From: Microbacterium sp. VKM Ac-2870
GTDB lineage: Bacteria; Actinomycetota; Actinomycetes; Actinomycetales; Microbacteriaceae
Reading direction: 5' to 3'
Length of the DNA: 64,000 nt
Assembly (NCBI RefSeq): GCF_015350795.1
Contig: NZ_JADKSH010000001.1
Span: 434,461 to 498,460 of the forward strand
The first letter of the stretch is position 1, and the number at the start of each line of letters is the position of its first letter. Of the stretch, positions 43,895-52,800 are shown piece after piece. The notes below the pieces were generated by a model. The model worked only from the letters and a program-made list of their open reading frames with translations, did not search any database and had not been told where the DNA came from. Position numbers and translations under genes: made by a program.

Positions 43895-46800
43895 ATGGCT
43901 TCGAGCCCCCGTCGTGAAGAGACCCACGAAACACTCGCGCGCCACACGGCGTCGGGTTTCCCCGCCAAGCAGGGAATGTACAACCCCGCGTTCGAGAAGG
44001 ACGCGTGCGGCCTCGCGATGGTGGCCACCCTGCGCGGTGAGGCCGGGCACGACATCGTCGAACTCGCGCTGACGGCGCTGCGCAACCTCGAGCACCGCGG
44101 CGCCATCGGCTCCGACGCGGGCACCGGCGACGGCGCCGGCATTCTCACGCAGATGCCCGACGAGTTCCTGCGCGCCGTCGTCGATTTCGATCTGCCGCCG
44201 GTCGGGGAGTACGCGGCCGGAATGGCCTTCCTCCCGCTCGATGAGGCGGTGCGCGCCGAGATCAAGGCCGGCGTCGAACGGATCGCACACTCCGAGGGCC
44301 TGACGGTTCTGGGTTGGCGCGACGTGCCGACCGAGCAGCAGCATCTGGGCAAGCTCGCCTACGACGCGCGCCCGCACTTCGAGCAGCTTTTCGTGTCGCG
44401 CCCCGCGGTCGGTGATGCGCCCGCCCTCAGCGGCATCGCGCTGGATCGCCGCGTGTATCGGCTGCGCAAGCGGGCCCGCCGCGAGCACGACGCGTACTTC
44501 GTATCGCTCAGCGCCCGCACCCTCGGCTACAAGGGCATGGTCACCACGCTGCAGCTCGAGCCGTTCTACCCCGACCTGCAGGATGAGCGTTTCCAGAGCG
44601 AACTCGCCGTCGTGCACTCGCGGTACTCCACGAACACCTTCCCCTCGTGGCCGCTCGCGCAGCCGCTGCGCATGCTCGCCCACAACGGCGAGATCAACAC
44701 GGTCGGCGCCAACCGCAACTGGATGCGTGCGCGTCAGTCGCAGCTCGAGTCCGAGCTGATCGGCGACATCCGTCCGCTGCTCCCCATCTGCACCGAGGGT
44801 GCGAGCGACTCGGCATCCTTCGACGAGGTGCTCGAGCTGCTCACCCTCACCGGGCGGAGCCTCCCGCACGCAGTCATGATGATGGTGCCGGAGGCGTACG
44901 AGAAGCAGGCCGACATCACGCCGGACCTGCGCGCGTTCTACGAGTACCACTCCATGCAGATGGAGCCGTGGGACGGCCCCGCCGCCCTCATCTTCACCGA
45001 CGGGACGCTGGTCGGCGCTACCCTCGACCGCAACGGACTGCGTCCGGGCCGGTGGACCGAGACCACCGACGGTCTGGTCGTCATCGGGAGCGAGACGGGC
45101 GTCCTCGACTTCGCGCCCGAGCGCATCAAGCGCCGCGGCCGTCTGCGTCCGGGTCGTATGTTCGTCGTCGACACGGCTCAGGGCCGCATCATCGAAGACG
45201 ACGAGGTCAAGGCGGAGCTGGCCGCCCTGCAGCCGTGGCAGCAATGGCTGGATGCCGGACGCGTGCGCTTGAAGGAGCTTCCGGATCGGGAGCACATCGT
45301 GCACCCCATCGCCTCCATCACCCGCCGTCAGCGCACCTTCGGATACACCGAGGAGGAAGTGCGCATCCTGCTCACACCGATGGGTCAGACCGGCGCCGAG
45401 CCCCTCGGTGCCATGGGATCCGACACGCCGATCGCGGTGCTCAGTGAGCGCCCGCGACTGCTGTTCGACTACTTCGTCCAGCAGTTCGCCCAGGTGACCA
45501 ACCCGCCGCTCGACTCCATCCGCGAAGAGGTCGTCACCTCGCTCGCCCTCGGCCTCGGTCCCGAGCGCAACCTGCTGGAGTGGGGGCCCGAGCACACGCG
45601 GACGATCACGCTCGACTTCCCGGTGATCGACAACGACGAACTGGCGAAGCTTCAGAACATCGACAAGGCTCTGCCGGGACGTCGGTCGGTGACCATCCGC
45701 GGTCTGTACCACCTGGAGCACGGCGAGGATGCCCTCGAGCGCCGCTTGGAAGAGATCTCCGACGAGGTCGACGCGGCCATCGCCGACGGCGCCGAGTTCC
45801 TCATCCTGAGCGACCGCGACAGCAACAAGGACCTCGTCCCCATCCCGTCGCTGTTGATGCTCTCGGCCGTGCACCACCACCTGATCCGTCGAGAGAACCG
45901 GATGAAGGTCGGCCTCGTCGTCGAGGCCGGCGACGTGCGCGAAGTGCATCACGTCGCCACCCTCATCGGCTACGGCGCCTCGGCGGTCAATCCGTATCTG
46001 GCGATGGAGACCGTGGAGTACCTCGTGCGGGCCGGGTTCATCACCGGCGTCACGCCCGAGAAGGCCGTCAAGAACCTGATCTACGCGCTCGGCAAGGGCG
46101 TGCTGAAGATCATGTCCAAGATGGGCATCTCCACCGTGTCGTCCTACGCCGGTTCGCAGGTCTTCGAGGCGGTCGGGCTGTCGGAGGAGTTCATCCAGAA
46201 GTACTTCACCGGCACCGAGACCAAGCTCGGCGGGGTGGGTATTCGCCAGATCGCGCGGGAGAATCAGGCACGCCACGACTACGCCTATCCCGAGGACGGC
46301 GCCGTCCGCGCCCACGAGCGCCTGTGGACGGGCGGCGAGTACCAGTGGCGCCGCGACGGTGCTCCGCACCTGTTCACGCCCGACACGGTGTTCCGTCTGC
46401 AGCACGCGACGCGCACGCGCCGATACGACATCTTCCGCGAGTACACCAAGCTCGTCGACGACCAGGCCGCCGAGCTGAAGACGCTGCGCGGCATGTTCCG
46501 GCTCAAGACCGGCGAGCGTCCGCCCGTGCCGATCGACGAGGTCGAGCCGATCTCATCGATCGTGAAGCGCTTTTCGACCGGCGCGATGAGCTACGGGTCG
46601 ATCTCGCGCGAGGCGCACGAGACCCTCGCGATCGCAATGAACTCGATCGGCGCCAAGTCCAACACGGGCGAAGGCGGCGAAGACGTCGAGCGCCTGCTCG
46701 ACCCCGAGCGCCGCAGCGCGATCAAGCAGGTCGCCTCGGGGCGCTTCGGCGTCACGAGCATGTACCTCACCCACGCGGACGACATCCAGATCAAGCTCGC

Positions 46801-48496
46801 TCAGGGCGCCAAGCCCGGCGAAGGCGGCCAGCTGCCCCCGGGCAAGGTGTATCCCTGGATCGCCCGCACCCGCGGTGGCACGCCCGGCGTCGGACTGATC
46901 TCGCCGCCCCCGCACCACGACATCTACTCGATCGAGGATCTCAAGCAGTTGATCTTCGACGTCAAGCGTGCCAACCCCAAGGCTCGCGTGCACGTCAAGC
47001 TCGTCAGCCAGTCGGGAATCGGCGCGGTCGCGGCGGGAACGGCCAAAGCCCTCGCCGACGTCATCCTGGTCTCCGGCCACGACGGCGGCACCGGCGCGAG
47101 CCCCCTCAACTCGCTCAAGCACGCCGGCACGCCGTGGGAGCTCGGCCTCGCCGAGACGCAGCAGACCCTCATGCTCAACGACATGCGCGACCGCGTGGTC
47201 GTGCAGGCCGACGGCCAGCTGAAGACGGGACGCGACGTGGTGATCGCGGCGCTGCTGGGCGCCGAGGAGTTCGGTTTCGCCACGACGGCGCTCGTCGTCG
47301 AGGGCTGCATCATGATGCGGGTCTGCCATCTCGACACCTGTCCTGTGGGCGTCGCGACGCAGAACCCGGTGCTGCGCAGCCGTTTCACCGGCAAGCCCGA
47401 GTTCGTCGTGAACTTCATGCAGTTCCTCGCCCAAGAGGTACGCGAGTACCTCGCGGAGCTCGGCTTTCGCTCCATCGAGGAAGCCGTCGGCCACACCGAG
47501 ATGCTCGACATGAACGGTGCTGTCGATCACTGGAAGGCGAGCGGGCTGGACCTCAGCCCGATCCTGGAGGGACCGGCCTTCGGCCCGGACGTTCCGCGCC
47601 GTCATCTGCGCGACCAGGACCACGAGCTGGACCACCACTTCGACGTACCGCTCATCGAACAGGCACAGGACGTGATCGCCCATGGCGGCCATTTCGCGAT
47701 CGACCTGCCGATCCGCAACACCGAGCGCGCGGTCGGCACGATGCTGGGCAACCGTGTCACGCTCGCCCACGGTGAGCACGGGCTGCCGGCCGGAACGATC
47801 GAGATCAACCTCACCGGTTCGGCCGGCCAGTCCTTCGGCGCTTTCCTGCCTTCCGGCATCACGCTGCGCCTGGAGGGCGACTCGAACGACTACGTCGGCA
47901 AGGGACTGTCGGGCGGCGAGATTGTCGTGCGACCCCCGCGCGCGGCGACGTTCGATGCCGCACGGAACGTCATCGCCGGCAACGTCATCGGCTACGGAGC
48001 CACGCAAGGAACGCTGTTCCTGCGCGGTGTCGTGGGCGAGCGCTTCCTGGTGCGCAACTCGGGCGCGACCGCGGTCGTCGAGGGCGTGGGCGACCACGCG
48101 CTGGAGTACATGACCGGCGGGCTGGCCGTGATCCTCGGCCCGACGGGACGCAACCTCGGCGCTGGAATGTCCGGCGGCAGCGCATACATCTACAAGCTCG
48201 ACCGTGATCTCGTCAACCGCGAGGCGATCGCCACCGGCGAGCTCGAACTGCTCGAGATGGGTTCTGGGGACGTCGAGATCCTGCGCGACCTGCTCGAGCG
48301 CCACGTGGCCGAAACCGACTCGACGTTGGGTGCCGCGCTTCTGGACGATCTCGAGGCTGAGGCCGCGAACTTCGTCCGTGTCCTGCCGCGCGATTACGCC
48401 GCGGTGCTGCAGACCCGCCAGGAGGCGGCCGCCGAGGGCCTCGACCCCGACAGCGACGTCGTCTGGACCCGCATCTTGGAGGTGACCGGTGGCTGA
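43895..48496 (+). CDS. gltB: Glutamate synthase (NADPH) large subunit
   Basis: GltB transfers the amide of glutamine to 2-oxoglutarate. The 1533-residue protein has a propeptide of about 37 residues, then the amidotransferase domain whose nucleophile is the cysteine in [13 protein letters not shown]. The central and FMN-binding synthase domains follow ([43 protein letters not shown]). The 3Fe-4S cysteines lie in [20 protein letters not shown], and the C-terminal beta-helix (GXXG) domain has [13 protein letters not shown] 43895 follows GAGGA with eight bases between; an ATG at 43880 is in frame but weaker. It overlaps gltD by 8 bases. Confidence 0.97.
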   Translation: MASSPRREETHETLARHTASGFPAKQGMYNPAFEKDACGLAMVATLRGEAGHDIVELALTALRNLEHRGAIGSDAGTGDGAGILTQMPDEFLRAVVDFDLPPVGEYAAGMAFLPLDEAVRAEIKAGVERIAHSEGLTVLGWRDVPTEQQHLGKLAYDARPHFEQLFVSRPAVGDAPALSGIALDRRVYRLRKRARREHDAYFVSLSARTLGYKGMVTTLQLEPFYPDLQDERFQSELAVVHSRYSTNTFPSWPLAQPLRMLAHNGEINTVGANRNWMRARQSQLESELIGDIRPLLPICTEGASDSASFDEVLELLTLTGRSLPHAVMMMVPEAYEKQADITPDLRAFYEYHSMQMEPWDGPAALIFTDGTLVGATLDRNGLRPGRWTETTDGLVVIGSETGVLDFAPERIKRRGRLRPGRMFVVDTAQGRIIEDDEVKAELAALQPWQQWLDAGRVRLKELPDREHIVHPIASITRRQRTFGYTEEEVRILLTPMGQTGAEPLGAMGSDTPIAVLSERPRLLFDYFVQQFAQVTNPPLDSIREEVVTSLALGLGPERNLLEWGPEHTRTITLDFPVIDNDELAKLQNIDKALPGRRSVTIRGLYHLEHGEDALERRLEEISDEVDAAIADGAEFLILSDRDSNKDLVPIPSLLMLSAVHHHLIRRENRMKVGLVVEAGDVREVHHVATLIGYGASAVNPYLAMETVEYLVRAGFITGVTPEKAVKNLIYALGKGVLKIMSKMGISTVSSYAGSQVFEAVGLSEEFIQKYFTGTETKLGGVGIRQIARENQARHDYAYPEDGAVRAHERLWTGGEYQWRRDGAPHLFTPDTVFRLQHATRTRRYDIFREYTKLVDDQAAELKTLRGMFRLKTGERPPVPIDEVEPISSIVKRFSTGAMSYGSISREAHETLAIAMNSIGAKSNTGEGGEDVERLLDPERRSAIKQVASGRFGVTSMYLTHADDIQIKLAQGAKPGEGGQLPPGKVYPWIARTRGGTPGVGLISPPPHHDIYSIEDLKQLIFDVKRANPKARVHVKLVSQSGIGAVAAGTAKALADVILVSGHDGGTGASPLNSLKHAGTPWELGLAETQQTLMLNDMRDRVVVQADGQLKTGRDVVIAALLGAEEFGFATTALVVEGCIMMRVCHLDTCPVGVATQNPVLRSRFTGKPEFVVNFMQFLAQEVREYLAELGFRSIEEAVGHTEMLDMNGAVDHWKASGLDLSPILEGPAFGPDVPRRHLRDQDHELDHHFDVPLIEQAQDVIAHGGHFAIDLPIRNTERAVGTMLGNRVTLAHGEHGLPAGTIEINLTGSAGQSFGAFLPSGITLRLEGDSNDYVGKGLSGGEIVVRPPRAATFDAARNVIAGNVIGYGATQGTLFLRGVVGERFLVRNSGATAVVEGVGDHALEYMTGGLAVILGPTGRNLGAGMSGGSAYIYKLDRDLVNREAIATGELELLEMGSGDVEILRDLLERHVAETDSTLGAALLDDLEAEAANFVRVLPRDYAAVLQTRQEAAAEGLDPDSDVVWTRILEVTGG

Positions 48497-49958
48497 CCCA
48501 AAGGGCTTCTTGAAGACCACCGAGCGCGAGCTCCCGGCGCGCCGGCCGGTTCCCGTGCGCATCATGGACTGGAAAGAGGTCTACGAGCCGGGCGACTCCG
48601 CCGTCCTGCGCCGTCAGGCCGGCCGCTGCATGGACTGCGGCATCCCGTTCTGCCACAAAGGATGCCCGCTGGGCAACCTCATCCCGGAGTGGAACGATCT
48701 GATGTGGCGCGGCGAGGGCCGCGCCGCCATCGAGCGCCTGCACGCGACCAACAACTTCCCCGAGTTCACGGGCCGGCTGTGCCCGGCGCCGTGCGAGAGC
48801 TCGTGCGTGCTGGGCATCAACCAGCCCGCGGTCACGATCAAGCAGATCGAGGTCTCGACGATCGATGATGCCTTCGCCAACGGATGGGTCGAGCCGGAAC
48901 CGCCGGCGCGCCTGACCGGCAAGACCGTCGCCGTCGTCGGCTCGGGCCCGGCGGGTCTTGCCGCCGCCCAGCAGCTGACCCGGGCCGGCCACACCGTAGC
49001 GGTCTACGAACGCGACGACCGCATCGGCGGCCTGCTGCGCTATGGCATCCCGGACTTCAAGATGGAAAAGCGCCACCTCGAGTCGCGGCTGCGTCAGATG
49101 CAGGACGAGGGAACGCGCTTCCGCGCCGGGGTGGAGATCGGCGCCGACATCTCGTGGAGCGACCTGCGTGCCCGCTACGACGCGGTCGTCATCGCCACGG
49201 GCTCGACGCTGCCGCGCGAGCTCGCCATCCCCGGTCGCGACCTTGCGGGCGTGCACTTCGCGATGGAGTACCTCGTCGAGTCCAACAAGGCCGTCGCCGG
49301 CGATCAGGTTCCGAACCAGATCCACGCCGAGGGTAAGCACGTCATCGTGATCGGCGGCGGCGACACCGGCGCCGACTGCATCGGCACCGCGCACCGTCAG
49401 GGTGCTCTCAGCGTCACCAACCTCGCGATCGGCAAGGAGCCGCCGACGGGGCGTCCCGACCACCAGCCGTGGCCGATGACTCCCACGGTGTTCGAGATCT
49501 CCTCGGCCCATGAAGAGGGCGGCGAGCGGACCTTCCTCGCGTCGACGGTGGAGTTCCTCGGCAACGAGGCGGGAGAGGTGCGCGCCCTGCGCGTCGCCGA
49601 GACGGAATACCTGCCCGACGGCCGCCGGGTGCCCCGCAGCGGCAGCGAGCGCGAGATCCCCGCCGACCTGATCCTGATCGCGATGGGTTTTACCGGCCCC
49701 GAAAGCACGGAGCTCGAATCGCAGCTCGGTACCGTGTTCACGGGCCGCGGCAACGTCGAACGCGGCGATGACTACCAGACGACCGCCCCCGGGGTGTTCG
49801 TCGCCGGTGACGCCGGTCGAGGCCAGTCGCTGATCGTCTGGGCGATCGCGGAGGGACGCGCCGCGGCGGCCGCCGTCGACGAGTATCTGATGGGCCGCAC
49901 GAGCCTGCCGTCACCGGTGCGGCCGACGGACGTCGCGATCGGCCTTCAGCCCGCGTAG
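48489..49958 (+). CDS. gltD: Glutamate synthase small subunit
   Basis: GltD passes electrons from NADPH to GltB through FAD and 4Fe-4S centres. The 489 residues contain the cysteine clusters [22 protein letters not shown] and [14 protein letters not shown], the FAD motif [19 protein letters not shown], the NADPH motif [13 protein letters not shown] and a C-terminal [23 protein letters not shown] 48489 lies inside the 3' end of gltB. The stop TAG is reused in the pyk -10 hexamer. Confidence 0.97.
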   Translation: MADPKGFLKTTERELPARRPVPVRIMDWKEVYEPGDSAVLRRQAGRCMDCGIPFCHKGCPLGNLIPEWNDLMWRGEGRAAIERLHATNNFPEFTGRLCPAPCESSCVLGINQPAVTIKQIEVSTIDDAFANGWVEPEPPARLTGKTVAVVGSGPAGLAAAQQLTRAGHTVAVYERDDRIGGLLRYGIPDFKMEKRHLESRLRQMQDEGTRFRAGVEIGADISWSDLRARYDAVVIATGSTLPRELAIPGRDLAGVHFAMEYLVESNKAVAGDQVPNQIHAEGKHVIVIGGGDTGADCIGTAHRQGALSVTNLAIGKEPPTGRPDHQPWPMTPTVFEISSAHEEGGERTFLASTVEFLGNEAGEVRALRVAETEYLPDGRRVPRSGSEREIPADLILIAMGFTGPESTELESQLGTVFTGRGNVERGDDYQTTAPGVFVAGDAGRGQSLIVWAIAEGRAAAAAVDEYLMGRTSLPSPVRPTDVAIGLQPA

Positions 49959-49961
49959 GCT
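49956..49961 (+). promoter_or_regulatory. pyk -10 element overlapping the gltD stop codon
   Basis: TAGGCT begins with the gltD TAG. A leader of roughly 40 bases follows, with CGGAGAG upstream of the pyk GTG as ribosome site. Confidence 0.5.
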
Positions 49962-50005
49962 GAAATCAACCCCCGAATAACCCATACAGACCGGAGAGTC
50001 TTTCA

Positions 50006-51454
50006 GTGAGACGCGCGAAGATCGTCGCAACCCTGGGACCGGCCACCGAATCGTACGAGATGATCCGAGCGATCATCGAGGCGGGCGTGGACGTCACCCG
50101 AATGAACCTGAGCCACGGCTCGTACGCCGAGCACGAAGTCCGCTTCGCGAACGTACGCAAAGCCGCTGACGACGCCGGCAAGGCCGTCGCCATCCTCGTC
50201 GACCTGCAGGGCCCCAAGATCCGCCTCGGAAAGTTCAGCGACGGACCTCACGACCTGGCCGTGGGTGAGACCTTCCGCATCACCACCGACGATGTGGTGG
50301 GCACCCGTGACCTCGTCGGCACCACGTTCAAGGGCCTGGCCGGCGACGTGAAGCCCGGCGACTCGCTCCTGATCGACGACGGCAAGGTCCGCGTCGAGGT
50401 CGAGAGCGTCGACGGACCCGTCGTGACGACGAAGGTCGTCGTGGCCGGAACCGTGTCGAACAACAAGGGCATCAACCTGCCCGGTGTCGCCGTGAGCGTT
50501 CCCGCGCTGTCCGAGAAGGACGAAGCCGACCTCCGCTGGGGTCTGCAGGCAGGTGCCGATCTGATCGCGCTCTCCTTCGTCCGTGACGCGGCCGACATCA
50601 GTCGCGTGCACGAGATCATGGCGGAGGAGGGCCGCAAGGTGCCCGTCATCGCCAAGATCGAGAAGCCGCAGGCGGTCGACAACCTCGAGGAGATCATCGA
50701 CGCGTTCGACGGCATCATGGTCGCCCGCGGCGACCTCGCGGTCGAGCTTCCGCTGGAGGCCGTCCCGGTCGTGCAGAAGCGCGCCGTCGAAATGTGCCGC
50801 CGCATGGCCAAGCCCGTGATCGTCGCGACGCAGATGCTCGAGTCGATGACGCACGCTCCCGTTCCCACGCGCGCCGAGGCCTCCGACGTCGCCAACGCGG
50901 TGCTCGACGGCGCCGACGCGGTGATGCTCTCGGGCGAGACGAGCGTCGGCGACTACCCGGTCGTCACGGTGCAGACCATGGCCCGCATCGTCGATTCGAC
51001 AGAGGAGCACGGTCTCGAGCGCATCCGTCCGTTCAGCGCCAAGCCGCGCACCCAGGGCGGCATCCTCACGCTGGCCGCGAACGAGGTCGCGGAGTTCATC
51101 GAGGCGAAGTACATCGCCATCTTCACCGAGTCGGGTGACACGGCGCGCCGCATGTCGCGGCTGCGCCCCGGCATCCCGATGATGGCCTTCGCCGTCGACC
51201 CCGCGATCCGCCGCCGCATGGCGCTGACCTGGGGCGTGCAGTCCACGCTCGTCGAGCACGTGGCGCACACCGACATGATGTTCCACCAGGTGGATGACTT
51301 CTTCCTCGGTCAGGGCCTGGCGAAGGAAGGGGACAAGGTCGTCGTGATCTCCGGTTCCCCTCCCGGAATCATCGGCTCGACCAATGACATCCGGGTGCAC
51401 CGGATCGGCGACGCCGTGCACGGCAAGGCGCCGATCTACCAGGCGGAGAAGTAG
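50006..51454 (+). CDS. pyk: Pyruvate kinase
   Basis: Pyk converts phosphoenolpyruvate and ADP to pyruvate and ATP. The 482 residues have RRAKIVATLGPATESYEMI, VTRMNLSHGSYAEH, VDLQGPKIRLGKF and VIAKIEKPQAVDN with the catalytic Lys. GIMVARGDLAVELPLEAVP and KPVIVATQMLESM follow, and the C-terminal allosteric domain contains GDKVVVISGSPPG. The GTG start follows CGGAGAGTCTTTCA. The order pyk then pdtaR then polA matches mycobacteria. Confidence 0.97.
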   Translation: MRRAKIVATLGPATESYEMIRAIIEAGVDVTRMNLSHGSYAEHEVRFANVRKAADDAGKAVAILVDLQGPKIRLGKFSDGPHDLAVGETFRITTDDVVGTRDLVGTTFKGLAGDVKPGDSLLIDDGKVRVEVESVDGPVVTTKVVVAGTVSNNKGINLPGVAVSVPALSEKDEADLRWGLQAGADLIALSFVRDAADISRVHEIMAEEGRKVPVIAKIEKPQAVDNLEEIIDAFDGIMVARGDLAVELPLEAVPVVQKRAVEMCRRMAKPVIVATQMLESMTHAPVPTRAEASDVANAVLDGADAVMLSGETSVGDYPVVTVQTMARIVDSTEEHGLERIRPFSAKPRTQGGILTLAANEVAEFIEAKYIAIFTESGDTARRMSRLRPGIPMMAFAVDPAIRRRMALTWGVQSTLVEHVAHTDMMFHQVDDFFLGQGLAKEGDKVVVISGSPPGIIGSTNDIRVHRIGDAVHGKAPIYQAEK

Positions 51455-51470
51455 GTCGCAGCACGAACGA

Positions 51471-51509
51471 TGAGGGGCGGATGCCGGGACTCCCGGCATC
51501 CGCCCCTCA
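51471..51509 (+). terminator. Strong intrinsic terminator after pyk
   Basis: TGAGGGGCGGATGCCGGGA (51471-51489) and its exact reverse complement (51491-51509) flank a single base, giving a 19-bp arm pair. TTTCGTTT follows on the plus strand. The hairpin also lies downstream of the convergent tRNA gene and may stop both transcripts, but only the plus side has a T-tract. Confidence 0.88.
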
Positions 51510-51520
51510 TTTCGTTTCCG

Positions 51521-51601
51521 TGCCGGTGGTGGGAGTCGAACCCACACGTCCGAAGACAACCGAGTTTGAGTCGGTCGCGTCTGCCATTCCGCCACACCGG
51601 C
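51521..51601 (-). tRNA. tRNA-Leu (anticodon CAA)
   Basis: The minus strand folds as a class II tRNA. The acceptor arms GCCGGTG and CACCGGC pair, with discriminator A at 51521. The anticodon stem ACCGA/TCGGT encloses CTCAAAC with anticodon CAA, which reads UUG. A long variable arm (TGTCTTCGGACG) and a T-loop GTTCGACTC follow. CCA is not encoded. It is convergent with pyk across the terminator. Confidence 0.93.
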
Positions 51602-51645
51602 GCACGTGGACGTCCATCCGCGCACGCCCGGGATTGACGATACCG

Positions 51646-51651
51646 TAGGAT
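51646..51651 (+). promoter_or_regulatory. pdtaR leaderless promoter -10
   Basis: TAGGAT is followed by six bases and GTG 51658. The nearby TTGACG at 51634-51639 is only six bases from the hexamer and cannot be its -35. Confidence 0.6.
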
Positions 51652-51657
51652 TCAAAG

Positions 51658-52278
51658 GTGACTGAGCAGGAACCGAGCACGACTCCCACGGCATCCGCCC
51701 CCCGACGCGTCGTCGTCGCCGAGGACGAATCGCTGATCCGCCTCGACATCGTCGAGATCCTCCGGGACAACGGCTTCGATGTCGTCGGCGAGGCCGGCGA
51801 CGGCGAGACCGCCGTCCAGCTCGCCACCGAGCTGCGCCCCGACCTGGTCATCATGGACGTCAAGATGCCCGTCCTCGACGGCATCAGCGCCGCCGAGAAG
51901 CTCAGCAAGAACCACGTCGCACCCGTCGTGCTGCTGACGGCGTTCAGCCAGAAGGAGCTCGTCGAGCGCGCGAGCGAAGCCGGCGCGCTGGCCTACGTCG
52001 TCAAGCCCTTCACCCCGAACGACCTGCTGCCCGCGATCGAGATCGCCCTCGCCCGCTATGAGCAGATCATCACGCTCGAGGCCGAGGTCGCCGACATGGT
52101 CGAGCGCTTCGAGACCCGCAAGCTCGTCGACCGGGCCAAGGGTCTGCTCAACGAGAAGATGGGCCTCAGCGAGCCCGAGGCCTTCCGCTGGATCCAGAAG
52201 GCATCGATGGATCGCCGCCTCACCATGCAGGACGTCGCCAAGGCCATCATCGAGCAGCTCTCGCCGAAGAAGTCCTGA
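51658..52278 (+). CDS. pdtaR: ANTAR-domain response regulator PdtaR
   Basis: PdtaR is the phosphorylated partner of the cytosolic histidine kinase PdtaS and acts by RNA binding through ANTAR. The 206-residue protein has a receiver domain (VVVAEDESLIRLDIVEIL, phospho-acceptor D67 in LVIMDVKMP, then TAF and VVKPF). A coiled linker and an ANTAR domain follow (RKLVDRAKGLLNEKMGLSEPEAFRWI to MQDVAKAII). It stands between pyk and polA, as Rv1626 does in M. tuberculosis. pdtaS is not in the window. Its RNA targets are unknown here. Confidence 0.92.
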   Translation: MTEQEPSTTPTASAPRRVVVAEDESLIRLDIVEILRDNGFDVVGEAGDGETAVQLATELRPDLVIMDVKMPVLDGISAAEKLSKNHVAPVVLLTAFSQKELVERASEAGALAYVVKPFTPNDLLPAIEIALARYEQIITLEAEVADMVERFETRKLVDRAKGLLNEKMGLSEPEAFRWIQKASMDRRLTMQDVAKAIIEQLSPKKS

Positions 52279-52299
52279 GCGCCGCGCCGAGCGCGGCGC
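52279..52299. terminator. Hairpin between convergent pdtaR and thioesterase genes
   Basis: GCGCCGCGC (52279-52287) and GCGCGGCGC (52291-52299) form a perfect 9-bp stem with a CGA loop in the 22-base gap between two convergent genes. It could act in both directions. No T-tract is present on either side. Confidence 0.55.
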
Positions 52300-52300
52300 G

Positions 52301-52735
52301 TCACCCGACGGGGCGGCCCTCGATCATGTTCGTGATCCGGATCGTCGAGCAGCGACGTCCCTGATCATCGGTCACGACGATCTCGTGCACCGTCATGCTC
52401 CGTCCCAGGTGCACCGGCGTGCAGACACCGGTGACGATGCCGCTGGTCGCGGAGCGCGTGTGGGTCGCGTTGATGTCGACGCCCACCGCGAGTCGATCGG
52501 GCCCGGCGTACAGGTTCGCGGCCATCGACCCGAGGGATTCCCCCAGAACGACATAAGCACCGCCGTGCAGCAGCCCGACCGGTTGCGTGTTGCCCTCGAC
52601 CGGCATGGTCGCGACGGAGCGTTCGATCGAGAACTCGGTGAACTCGATGCCCATCTTCTCGGCCAGCGCGCCCATTCCGCGCTCGCGCGCCCAGTGCATG
52701 CCATCGCGGTCGGCGGGGGAGTGCTCAGCGGTCAT
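52301..52735 (-). CDS. Hotdog-fold thioesterase, PaaI/YdiI type
   Basis: The 144-residue product has the hotdog thioesterase core: MPVEGNTQPVGLLHGGAYVVLGESLGSMAAN with the conserved HGG and catalytic Glu, then VGVDINATHTRSATSGIVTG. The family cleaves acyl-CoA thioesters, often in aromatic or menaquinone pathways. The substrate cannot be told from sequence. ATG 52735 has AAGGTGG just upstream on the minus strand; a longer reading to 52816 adds only basic, unconserved residues and would overlap the polA start. It is divergent from polA. Confidence 0.88.
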   Translation of the reverse strand: MTAEHSPADRDGMHWARERGMGALAEKMGIEFTEFSIERSVATMPVEGNTQPVGLLHGGAYVVLGESLGSMAANLYAGPDRLAVGVDINATHTRSATSGIVTGVCTPVHLGRSMTVHEIVVTDDQGRRCSTIRITNMIEGRPVG

Positions 52736-52788
52736 CGTCCACCTTCGGAAGTGATCGTTACAGGAGTTCCGGTGTCCGCACCCGCGTC

Positions 52789-52794
52789 TAGAGT
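52789..52794 (+). promoter_or_regulatory. polA leaderless promoter -10
   Basis: TAGAGT is followed by six bases and GTG 52801. Confidence 0.6.
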
Positions 52795-52800
52795 TGCAGG

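Noticed and set aside
51634..51639. TTGACG as -35 of pdtaR
   Set aside because: It is only six bases from TAGGAT, too close for a sigma-70 type promoter.
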